Source: an uncultured Spirochaetaceae bacterium
GTDB taxonomy: Bacteria > Spirochaetota > Spirochaetia > Treponematales > Treponemataceae
DNA: 46,707 nt
NCBI GenBank assembly: GCA_902797305.1
Contig: CADBSK010000097.1
Coordinates: 1 to 46,707, forward strand
Reading direction: 5' to 3'
The notes beneath the pieces are model-generated. The model saw nothing but the letters and a program-made list of their open reading frames with translations, was not told the origin of the DNA and did not search any database. Position numbers and translations under genes: made by a program. This document shows, piece after piece, positions 40,001 to 46,707 of the stretch (the stretch's first letter is position 1; each line of letters begins with the position of its first letter).

Positions 40001-41023
40001 ATGCTTAAGAATTATAAACCTCTTCTTTCTGTAAAAGAAACAGAACATGCTATTGTTAGTATTAAAGACTTTTTTCAGCTTGCATTGTCCACTGAGTTAA
40101 ACCTTACTCGTGTAACAGCGCCTTTATTTGTTCCTGCAGGTATTGGTATTAATGACGATTTGAACGGCGTAGAACAGCCGGTTTCTTTCCCTGTACATGA
40201 TATGGGTGGCAAGAAAATGGAAATTGTACAGTCTCTTGCTAAATGGAAGAGAATGAAAGTCAGCGAATTAAAAATGAATCCTGGCTTTGGTATTTATACA
40301 GATATGAACGCTATTCGTCCGGATGAAACTCTTGATGAGATTCATTCTTTGTATGTTGACCAGTGGGACTGGGAAATGGCAATCGACGAAAAAGATCGCA
40401 CTGTTTTCTACCTTTTTGATATTGTAAAAAAAGTATACCGTTGTATTAAAAGAACTGAGTTCTTCCTTTATGACAGATACTCAATGCTTGAACCAGTCCT
40501 TCCTGAAAATATTAAATTGATTTATTCAGACGACTTACAGAGAATGTATCCAAACCTTACTCCAAAACAGAGAGAAGACAAGGTTGCTAAGGAATTCGGT
40601 GCTGTATTTATTGCAGGTATCGGTGGAAAGTTGCCAGATGGTTCTATCCACGACGGTCGTGCTCCTGACTATGATGACTGGATCAGCGATGCTGGTGACG
40701 GTCATGTTGGTTTAAACGGTGATATTATCGTATGGAACTCAGTTCTTGGACGCGCATTTGAGCTTTCTTCAATGGGTATTCGTGTTATTCCATCAAGTTT
40801 GCGTGCACAGCTTAAGGAACGCGGTTGCGAAGAGCGCGCAAAACTTGAATTCCATTCTCGTTTGTTAAACGGAGAATTTGTTCCTACTCTTGGTGGTGGT
40901 ATCGGACAGAGCCGCTTGTGCATGTTCCTTTTGCGCAAAGCTCATATCGGTGAAACCCAGGTTAGTGCATGGCCTGAAGAAATCCGTAAGGATTGCGCAA
41001 AGAAAGGCATTCCTCTTTTATAA
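40001..41023 (+). CDS. asnA: Aspartate-ammonia ligase (asparagine synthetase A)
   Basis: A 340-residue cytoplasmic enzyme making asparagine from aspartate, ammonia and ATP. It has the class II synthetase-like fold of AsnA, with LTRVTAPLFVPAGIGINDDLNGVEQPV near residue 35, VQSLAKWKRMKV, YTDMNAIRPDE, VDQWDWE and the C-terminal GGGIGQSRLCMFLL-KAHIGE-Q-WP block. The length is normal. The ATG at 40001 has GGAG six bases upstream, and an earlier in-frame ATG at 39989 lies before that site. It overlaps nothing, and the next gene begins within about 20 bases. Confidence 0.97.
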   Translation: MLKNYKPLLSVKETEHAIVSIKDFFQLALSTELNLTRVTAPLFVPAGIGINDDLNGVEQPVSFPVHDMGGKKMEIVQSLAKWKRMKVSELKMNPGFGIYTDMNAIRPDETLDEIHSLYVDQWDWEMAIDEKDRTVFYLFDIVKKVYRCIKRTEFFLYDRYSMLEPVLPENIKLIYSDDLQRMYPNLTPKQREDKVAKEFGAVFIAGIGGKLPDGSIHDGRAPDYDDWISDAGDGHVGLNGDIIVWNSVLGRAFELSSMGIRVIPSSLRAQLKERGCEERAKLEFHSRLLNGEFVPTLGGGIGQSRLCMFLLRKAHIGETQVSAWPEEIRKDCAKKGIPLL

Positions 41024-41040
41024 TTTCTATAATTTCGCCT

Positions 41041-42021
41041 GTGAAAACTGAATACAAATTTACGTCAGAAGAACTTGAGTCTCAGCTAATAAACTGCAGT
41101 AAAAACGGTATAACAGAGTTGTCTGTATACGATGTTTCCCTTTCTAAAGACAAGGGGAAATTGCTTCACTTTTTAAAGGCTGTGCAGGCTCAGGCTCCTG
41201 ATTTATTTGTTTCTATCAGGGTTGAACCGTCTGTTCTTGATAACGAAGTCTGTCGTCAATGTCAAAATCTCAACTGCTCCCTTGAGGTGCCTTTTTTGCC
41301 AAAGGACGGCCATTTTGATAAAAAGTTTCTCTCCCGCAGAGCAACTACACTCAATAATGCAGGTCTGGTTTTTGGTGCAGAACTTACTTATGCGGACAGT
41401 AAAGGGGATTCATTAAAGGCTTTTAAAGATCGTCTTGATTTTACAGTTGAGCAGTATCCAAATCACATTGATTTTTGTCAGTTAGAAGATGCAGAACTTG
41501 CTCAAAGCGCCAGAGTTAGCCAGACTTTCAGTGCAGAAGATATTCGTTCTGCAAGAAATATTGCTTTTGCCTGTAAAACCTTTTACTCCAGCGGAAGAGC
41601 TGTTCCATGGTTTAATTCTGTTTTATTTGCATTGCGCATAACTCCTTCTGTGTTTTTTAGTGATTTTGCTGAATGGCAGAGATGTAATAATTGTGACTAC
41701 AAGTCAGGGTTTAATCCTGAAATGGTAACTCATCACGAAATCGAAAAAATGCAGCTTTTATTCTTACAGCAAAAGTTTGAAGAAAAGAAAAAGTCTCATC
41801 TGTTTGTTGCTGTAACAGATATAGTTTGCTTAAACGGAGCTTTAAGTCGTCTTGTTTCTGATGGAACAGAATCGGTTTTAGAGACCGAATATAATCCTGA
41901 AGAACTTTTTGGGCCTGAAGCAATGGATATTAACGGTTTTGTAAACGATGTTTGTATGGAACATTGTACGGTTAAAGTTTTCTTAAACGAATACGACGAA
42001 CCTGATTTTAAGATTCTCTAG
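41041..42021 (+). CDS. Unrecognised protein, possibly a degenerate radical-SAM-type barrel
   Basis: The start is uncertain. GTG at 41041 (VKTEYKFTSEE) is chosen over a TTG at 40993 inside asnA, and neither has a clear ribosome site. The result is about 326 residues, soluble and without a signal peptide. The first half (NGITELSVYDVSLSKDKGKLLHFLKAV, LFVSIRVEPSVL) has the strand/helix rhythm of a TIM-barrel radical-SAM enzyme, but no CxxxCxxC cluster is present. Several Cys pairs occur later (CRQCQNLNC, RCNNCDY), which could bind metal. It lies between asnA and a pseudouridine synthase with a four-base gap after it. Family and function unknown. Confidence 0.65.
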   Translation: MKTEYKFTSEELESQLINCSKNGITELSVYDVSLSKDKGKLLHFLKAVQAQAPDLFVSIRVEPSVLDNEVCRQCQNLNCSLEVPFLPKDGHFDKKFLSRRATTLNNAGLVFGAELTYADSKGDSLKAFKDRLDFTVEQYPNHIDFCQLEDAELAQSARVSQTFSAEDIRSARNIAFACKTFYSSGRAVPWFNSVLFALRITPSVFFSDFAEWQRCNNCDYKSGFNPEMVTHHEIEKMQLLFLQQKFEEKKKSHLFVAVTDIVCLNGALSRLVSDGTESVLETEYNPEELFGPEAMDINGFVNDVCMEHCTVKVFLNEYDEPDFKIL

Positions 42022-42025
42022 TTCT

Positions 42026-42973
42026 ATGGTTTATTCATTTACGTCAAGTCAGGTACTTCGTCTTGACGAATATTTACGACAGAATTTGTATTCTCATATA
42101 CAGAAAGATTTTGAGATTTCTAAAGAGCAGGTGTCAAATTCTAAAATTCGAAGACTGATTATTTCTGGATGTGTAAGTGTTAATTCAAAAGTCTGTCGTC
42201 GACCTGCCTTTGAACTCAGAGGACATTCTTTAATTACAGTTGATTTTGAAATCGAAAAATTCTTTTTTGAAAAACAGCCTGATGATATTTCTTTTGAAGT
42301 AACACAAAAGGATATTATTTATGAGGATGAATACTTAATCTGCGTTAATAAGCCCGCACTTTTTCCAACGGAGGAAACTATTGTAGGGGGGCAAAAAAGA
42401 GATAATCTCCATGATGCGGTTGTAAGGTATCTTTGGTCAAAAAATCCAAAATTACCAAATCCTCCTTATGTGGGCATAATGCATCGGCTGGATAGGGAAA
42501 CAAGCGGAGTTATTCTTTTTACAAAGCAAAGATCTGTAAATAAGGCTATCCAGGAAGCGTTTTCTACTCATTCAATCGTTAAGCAATATATTGCTGTAAC
42601 CAGATATAAAAATGATATAAAACCGAACTTTACCGTAGAAATGTTTATGAACCGAATCTCTTCAAAAAGTCAGGCCTGCAAATGGGGTAGAGTACCTGAG
42701 TCAAAAGGTGGGCTTTATTCCAAAACGGATTTTACGGTTCTCTCTAAAAAGACTATAAATTCAAAAACATATTTAATGGTAAAGGCTGATATTTATACAG
42801 GAAGAACTCATCAAATCAGAGTTCATTTAAGTTCATTGGGATTACCTATATTAGGAGATGAACTCTATGGAGGAGATAGTTACAACCGTATAATGCTTCA
42901 TTCTGTAACCCTCAAGATTAAACATCCGGTTTCCGGCAAAATTCTGGTTTTAAACGCTCCATTACCTTTTTAA
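42026..42973 (+). CDS. RluA-family pseudouridine synthase
   Basis: A 315-residue RNA-modifying enzyme. The N-terminal S4 RNA-binding domain (about residues 10-75) contains SNSKIRRLIISGCVSVNSK. The catalytic domain has GIMHRLDRETSGVILFTK with the catalytic Asp at D156, later VKQYIAVTR and TGRTHQIRVHLSSLGLPILGDELYGG. This fits the RluA/RluC/RluD group acting on 23S rRNA or tRNA uridines. Which site it modifies cannot be read. It starts four bases after the previous stop without a good Shine-Dalgarno, so coupling is likely. Confidence 0.92.
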   Translation: MVYSFTSSQVLRLDEYLRQNLYSHIQKDFEISKEQVSNSKIRRLIISGCVSVNSKVCRRPAFELRGHSLITVDFEIEKFFFEKQPDDISFEVTQKDIIYEDEYLICVNKPALFPTEETIVGGQKRDNLHDAVVRYLWSKNPKLPNPPYVGIMHRLDRETSGVILFTKQRSVNKAIQEAFSTHSIVKQYIAVTRYKNDIKPNFTVEMFMNRISSKSQACKWGRVPESKGGLYSKTDFTVLSKKTINSKTYLMVKADIYTGRTHQIRVHLSSLGLPILGDELYGGDSYNRIMLHSVTLKIKHPVSGKILVLNAPLPF

Positions 42974-43036
42974 AAATCAAATAATTTCTCTTTAGTTTTG
43001 GCCGAAGTATGATACACTTATTTGTACGGTGCTAAT

Positions 43037-44725
43037 ATGATTTGGTTTTATGCGATATGTTCCTTTATAGCGTTTATAAATATGGCTGTCTTTCTTGCAA
43101 GGATGGGCACTCGTTATAATGCATATTATTTGTTTACATATATTTTTATTCTCATTTCTAATCTAGGATTTTTAGCATCAGGCCTTGCTGTTAACAAAGA
43201 AGAATATATTCTTGCTACTAAGATTTTCTATTTGGCCGGTTCGTTTATACCGATGCTTATGATTTTTGTTCTTGCAGAAATCGTTGATATTAAAATTTCT
43301 AAGACTATTAAATATTGTCTTTGGGCAGTCAGTATTCTTTTATATTTTTCTATTTTATCAATCGGAATTATACCTGTTTATTACAAATCAATTGATTTTG
43401 CAATTGTTGATGGAGTTCGGATAATTACCAAAGAATATGGATTATTTCATACTTTGTACTATCTGGTTTTTTATGGATATCTGTTAGGAATTATCGGAAT
43501 TTGTATATACGGCTTGTATGCCAAAAAAACTGTTTCTAAAAAACTTTCGATATTCATATCTCTTGGTTTTCTTTTGTGCAGTATAGTTTTTTTAGATATA
43601 CACAAACTTAAATTGAATGTTGAAAGCATTCCTTTAATCTACCTTTTTTTAGAATTAATTTTAATTTTTCTTGAAAGCCAGGCTTATTTGAGTAATATAC
43701 AAAACCTGTTTGCCAGAGAGGATATGAATAATTCCAAACTGGGATATATCGTGCTTGATAAAAAACTCAGGTATTGTGGTATTAACGCTGTTGCAATGGA
43801 TTTTTTTCCAGAATTTAAGGAATTAAAAATAGAAAAAACTCTTCCGGATGATAAGCCTGTATTCAGATCTATAAAACAGGCTATAAGCAGTTCTCAATCT
43901 GACGAGTTTTCAAGATCCTTCAAGACAGAGGAAAAATATTACCGCTTTCATGTTCGAAAAGCAAAACGCAACAGAGAGTATATAGGCTGGTTTATTGAAG
44001 TTATTGACGATACTGAACGACATCAGTATACGACTTTGATTCAAAACTATAATATTGAACTGTCTAATTCAGTTAAAAAGCAAACCGAAAATATCGAAAA
44101 TATGCAGCAACAGATTATTCTTGGGATGGCTGATGTTGTAGAAAACCGTGATAACAATACTGGCGGTCATATTAAAAGAACAAGCGATACAATTGGAATC
44201 CTTATTAACTCGTATAAGAAGTATTCTTCTGTTAATCATACGGATCAGTTTTATTCAGATATTGTAAAGGCTGCTCCTTTGCATGATCTTGGTAAAATTG
44301 CAATTGAAGATAGAATTCTTCGTAAGCCAGGTAAATACACTGACGAAGAATATGAAATAATGAAAACTCATCCTGGAAAAAGTGCTCAGATAATCGATTT
44401 GATTTTTAAAGGTGTAGTAGAAGATCATTTCTACGTTGTTGCACGAAATATTGCTAACTATCACCACGAAAAATGGAACGGAAAGGGTTATCCCACAGGA
44501 GCGCAGGGAGAACAAATACCGATAGAAGCTCGATTGATGGCTATTGTCGATGTATATGACGCTCTTGTTAGTAAAAGATGTTATAAAGAAGCGATGGATC
44601 ATCAGGCCGCTTATAATATTATTATTGAATCTATGGGTTCACATTTTGACCCTAATCTGGAAAAAGCATTTATAGACTCATATCCTAATCTCGTTGAATA
44701 CTATTTAAAAGCTGATAATAAATAA
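43037..44725 (+). CDS. 7TM-PAS-HD-GYP signalling protein
   Basis: A 562-residue inner-membrane protein using the ATG at 43037; a TTG at 43022 is also in frame. About seven hydrophobic segments fill residues 1-220, like the 7TM N-terminus of some histidine kinases. A PAS-like region follows (YIVLDKKLRYCGINAVAMDFFPEF to about 335), then a short coiled coil and a C-terminal HD-GYP domain. The HD-GYP residues are present: ENRDNNTGGHIKR, HDLGKIAIED with H416/D417, and YHHEKWNGKGYPTG with GYP near 484. Such domains hydrolyse cyclic di-GMP or related dinucleotides. The canonical HHE-x-W-DG is HHEKWNG here, a conservative change. A weak promoter with TATGAT near 43010 precedes it. Confidence 0.9.
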   Translation: MIWFYAICSFIAFINMAVFLARMGTRYNAYYLFTYIFILISNLGFLASGLAVNKEEYILATKIFYLAGSFIPMLMIFVLAEIVDIKISKTIKYCLWAVSILLYFSILSIGIIPVYYKSIDFAIVDGVRIITKEYGLFHTLYYLVFYGYLLGIIGICIYGLYAKKTVSKKLSIFISLGFLLCSIVFLDIHKLKLNVESIPLIYLFLELILIFLESQAYLSNIQNLFAREDMNNSKLGYIVLDKKLRYCGINAVAMDFFPEFKELKIEKTLPDDKPVFRSIKQAISSSQSDEFSRSFKTEEKYYRFHVRKAKRNREYIGWFIEVIDDTERHQYTTLIQNYNIELSNSVKKQTENIENMQQQIILGMADVVENRDNNTGGHIKRTSDTIGILINSYKKYSSVNHTDQFYSDIVKAAPLHDLGKIAIEDRILRKPGKYTDEEYEIMKTHPGKSAQIIDLIFKGVVEDHFYVVARNIANYHHEKWNGKGYPTGAQGEQIPIEARLMAIVDVYDALVSKRCYKEAMDHQAAYNIIIESMGSHFDPNLEKAFIDSYPNLVEYYLKADNK

Positions 44726-44743
44726 CTTTTTTTCATTTTTTTA

Positions 44744-44773
44744 TTGACGATATCTTCTTAAAATTAGTATTTT
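44744..44773 (+). promoter_or_regulatory. Probable grpE-dnaK promoter
   Basis: TTGACG (44744-44749) and TATTTT (44768-44773) are 18 bases apart, about 33 bases before the grpE ATG. No CIRCE inverted repeat (TTAGCACTC-N9-GAGTGCTAA) is present here, so HrcA control is not supported at this site. Confidence 0.45.
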
Positions 44774-44806
44774 ATTAATGATAATAATAGATATAAGGAC
44801 AGGGTC

Positions 44807-45388
44807 ATGGCAGACGAAAACCAGAATGAAAATGCAGAAAATCAGGAAAAAGAACAGGAAACAACTGCTCAAACTGAATCTGCAGCTGAAGAATCTCCTG
44901 AAACAAAAGAACAGACACCAGAAGAAAAAATTGCTGCTCTCGAAGCTCAGATTGAAGAACTCAAAAAAGAAGCTCTTTATAAAGCAGCAGAAAATGATAA
45001 CTGGCGTAAGCGCATGATGCAGCAGAAAGAAGAGGCCGTTGCTTATGCAAATGCTTCTTTGTTGGGCGATTTACTGGACAGTTTGGACAATTTTGACAGA
45101 ACACTCGATGCTGCAAAAGATGCTAAGGATGCAAAATCAATCGCAGACGGCATCAAGATGATTAACAAAAGCCTTGTAAACATGCTTGAATCAAAATATG
45201 GTCTTGCAAGTTTTGGTAAAGAAGGTGATGAGTTTAATCCTGATGAGCACGAAGCAATCGGCCGTGTAGAAGAAGAAAAGGCTAAGAAAGAAACTTTAAA
45301 ACAGGTATATCTTAAAGGTTACAAGTTGAACGGAAAAATCATTCGCCATGCTAAGGTAATGGTGAGTGTGCCCGCTGGCGGGCACTGA
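44807..45388 (+). CDS. grpE: GrpE nucleotide exchange factor
   Basis: A 193-residue cytoplasmic co-chaperone that releases ADP from DnaK. There is an acidic, disordered N-terminal tail (about 1-45, rich in Glu and Gln). A long coiled-coil helix spans about 45-100 (KIAALEAQIEELKKEALYKAAENDNWRKRM). The four-helix and beta-wing part includes LLGDLLDSLDNFDRTL, YGLASFGKEGDEFNPDEHEAIGRVE and a final KGYKLNGKIIRHAKVMVSVP. AGGG precedes the ATG. The last codons and stop carry a GC-rich hairpin. dnaK follows after 167 bases, a long gap for this pair, filled with palindromes. Confidence 0.95.
   Translation: MADENQNENAENQEKEQETTAQTESAAEESPETKEQTPEEKIAALEAQIEELKKEALYKAAENDNWRKRMMQQKEEAVAYANASLLGDLLDSLDNFDRTLDAAKDAKDAKSIADGIKMINKSLVNMLESKYGLASFGKEGDEFNPDEHEAIGRVEEEKAKKETLKQVYLKGYKLNGKIIRHAKVMVSVPAGGH
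45368..45385. repeat. GC-rich palindrome at the grpE stop codon
   Basis: GTGCCCGC (45368-45375) and GCGGGCAC (45378-45385) form a perfect hairpin with a two-base centre that runs straight into the TGA stop. It encodes the VPAGGH end of GrpE and is far more GC-rich than its surroundings. Confidence 0.7.
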
Positions 45389-45393
45389 TAAAT

Positions 45394-45450
45394 CGGAAAG
45401 CGTTAAGAAAATTGCGAAAGCAATTTTTAGCTTAACCGACTTGCTTTCCG
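45394..45450. repeat. Nested hairpin element between grpE and dnaK
   Basis: CGGAAAGC (45394-45401) pairs with GCTTTCCG (45443-45450). Inside, GTTAAG (45402-45407) pairs with CTTAAC (45431-45436) and AAAATTGC (45408-45415) with GCAATTTT (45420-45427) around a GAAA loop. No T-run follows, so it is not a standard terminator. It could stabilise or process the grpE-dnaK message. Confidence 0.7.
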
Positions 45451-45476
45451 AAAAATTAATTTGTATATATGGGTCA

Positions 45477-45531
45477 TTGAGCCTGTCGAAATGACCTTGA
45501 AATAAAAAAATTGTGGTTTCGACAGGCTCAA
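45477..45531. repeat. REP-like inverted repeat between grpE and dnaK
   Basis: TTGAGCCTGTCGAAA (45477-45491) and TTTCGACAGGCTCAA (45517-45531) are perfect 15-base inverted copies 25 bases apart. This arm sequence resembles dispersed GAGCCTGTCGAAA-type extragenic palindromes seen in several bacterial genomes. A mobile or REP-type origin is inferred, since only one element is in the window. Confidence 0.7.
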
Positions 45532-45555
45532 CCACCGGGAAATGAGGTATATAAA

Positions 45556-46707
45556 ATGGGTAAAATTATTGGTATTGACTTAGGAACAACAAACTCGTGT
45601 GTTGCCGTAATGGAAAACGGCGAACCAGTTGTAATTCAGAATTCTGAAGGTGGTCGTACAACTCCTTCAATCGTTGGTTTCACAGCAAAAGGTGACCGCG
45701 TTGTAGGTCAGCCAGCAAAGAACCAGATGGTTACAAATCCAAAAAATACTGTATATTCTGCAAAGAGACTTATTGGACACAAATTTGGAGAACTTCAGGG
45801 AGAAGCAACAAAGCTTCCATATACAGTTCTTGATAACGGTTCGGACTGCCGTATAGAAATTGAACAGAACGGAGAAAAGAAAAAGTATTCTCCACAGGAA
45901 ATCAGTGCTTTCGTTCTTCAGAAGATGAAGAAAACAGCAGAAGATTATCTTGGCGAAACAGTTACAGAAGCTGTTATTACAGTTCCTGCTTACTTTAACG
46001 ATTCACAGCGTCAGGCAACAAAGGATGCTGGTAAGATTGCAGGTCTTGATGTAAAACGTATTATCAATGAACCTACAGCTGCTGCTTTGGCATTCGGATT
46101 CAAGCAGGATCAGGACAAGGAAAGAACAATCGCTGTATACGACCTTGGTGGTGGTACATTTGATATTTCTATTCTTGAACTTGCAGACGGTGTATTCGAA
46201 GTAAAATCTACAAATGGTGATACACACCTTGGTGGAGACGACTGGGACCGCGCTATTATTAACTGGCTTATTAAAGAATTTAAGAACGATACTGGTATTG
46301 ATCTTTCTGGAGATGCTATGGCTATGCAGCGTCTTCGTGAAGCAGCTGAAAATGCTAAGATTCAGCTTTCAAGCCAGACTTCTACAGATATTAACCTTCC
46401 TTTTATTACAGCAGACAGCACAGGTCCAAAGCACTTGCAGAAGTCTTTAACACGTGCTCAGTTTGAACAGATGACAGAAGATTTGTTTGAAAGAACAAAG
46501 GAACCATGTCGCAAGGCATTGGCAGATGCTGGTATTTCTACTGATAAGATCGACGAAGTTCTTTTGGTTGGTGGTTCAAGCCGTATGCCAAAAGTTCAGG
46601 AAGTTGTAAAATCAATCTTCGGTAAAGAAGGTTCTAAAGCTGTTAACCCAGATGAAGCTGTTGCAGTTGGTGCAGCTATTCAGGGTGGTGTACTTGGCGG
46701 AGACGTA
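45556..46707 (+). CDS. dnaK: DnaK (Hsp70), 5' part; runs off the window
   Basis: The first 384 codons of the chaperone DnaK, open to the last base. The ATPase domain is nearly complete: phosphate-1 [13 protein letters not shown] at residues 6-18, the [15 protein letters not shown] segment, [11 protein letters not shown], phosphate-2 [12 protein letters not shown] and the adenosine motif [14 protein letters not shown], ending in [21 protein letters not shown] just before the linker. The substrate-binding half lies outside the window. GAGG lies eight bases before the ATG. It is expected to share the grpE transcript, although the 167-base gap with three palindromes may adjust the ratio of the two proteins. 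Confidence 0.98.
   Translation, partial: MGKIIGIDLGTTNSCVAVMENGEPVVIQNSEGGRTTPSIVGFTAKGDRVVGQPAKNQMVTNPKNTVYSAKRLIGHKFGELQGEATKLPYTVLDNGSDCRIEIEQNGEKKKYSPQEISAFVLQKMKKTAEDYLGETVTEAVITVPAYFNDSQRQATKDAGKIAGLDVKRIINEPTAAALAFGFKQDQDKERTIAVYDLGGGTFDISILELADGVFEVKSTNGDTHLGGDDWDRAIINWLIKEFKNDTGIDLSGDAMAMQRLREAAENAKIQLSSQTSTDINLPFITADSTGPKHLQKSLTRAQFEQMTEDLFERTKEPCRKALADAGISTDKIDEVLLVGGSSRMPKVQEVVKSIFGKEGSKAVNPDEAVAVGAAIQGGVLGGDV

Noticed and set aside
43022..43036. TTG at 43022 as the start of the HD-GYP protein.
   Set aside because: It adds only five residues without a ribosome site, and the ATG at 43037 begins directly at the first membrane span. It cannot be excluded entirely.
44726..44806. Possible CIRCE/HrcA operator upstream of grpE.
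   Set aside because: No TTAGCACTC-type inverted repeat is present in this stretch.

Overview
The window is AT-rich bacterial chromosome (by eye about 37-40% GC) carrying 38 protein genes or gene fragments, two tRNAs and several regulatory or repeat elements. It most resembles a gut, rumen or oral Treponema-type spirochaete. The grounds are many signal-peptide and loose-lipobox surface proteins, outer-membrane-type secreted products, a Ser/Thr-kinase/FHA module, ThrH, a sigma-54 promoter, and weak or missing Shine-Dalgarno sequences at several starts. The genus is an inference.

Layout. 1-540: tRNA-Gln(CTG), tRNA-Glu(CTC) and a TSCPD-domain protein. 539-7032: a glycosyltransferase/methyltransferase-like fusion, then a divergent three-gene type-1 secretion set (C39-peptidase ABC exporter, HlyD-type adaptor, TolC-like protein) with no recognisable substrate gene. 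7029-11326: argG behind an ARG-box-like operator, then a tight trio of MoxR-type AAA+ ATPase, VWA/DUF2201-like protein and an unrecognised protein. 11323-13099: a secreted protein of unknown function, a 39-residue membrane microprotein and a Bax-inhibitor-1 protein. 13192-17360: a phospho-signalling cluster of Mbeg1-like hydrolase, FHA protein, PPP-type phosphoesterase and transmembrane Ser/Thr kinase. 17379-20071: lon with a 13-codon leader ORF. 20052-28647: five reverse-strand envelope genes, three of them with fibronectin-III-like modules and two sharing an unnamed C-terminal domain. 28743-29348: thrH.

29349-29932 is the only long gene-free stretch. It holds the thrH promoter, a helically phased GTAT array, a consensus sigma-54 promoter and a hairpin-rich leader that ends in an intrinsic terminator directly against the next start codon. 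It is the best candidate here for an undescribed regulatory system. 29933-34155: divergent polysaccharide deacetylase, tsaD, DAHP synthase and prephenate dehydrogenase. 34246-37378: three envelope proteins. 37392-37482: an IS3-family remnant touching the 3' end of a HAD nucleotidase-like gene. 38140-39424: a palindrome-controlled LCM-type methyltransferase followed by tiny membrane ORFs. 39469-44725: apt, asnA, an unrecognised protein, an RluA-type pseudouridine synthase and a 7TM/HD-GYP protein. 44807-46707: grpE and the first 384 codons of dnaK, separated by three palindromes.

Several genes (lon, apt, the HAD gene, the Bax-inhibitor gene) have a -10 hexamer 6-7 nt before the ATG and no Shine-Dalgarno sequence, which suggests leaderless transcripts.
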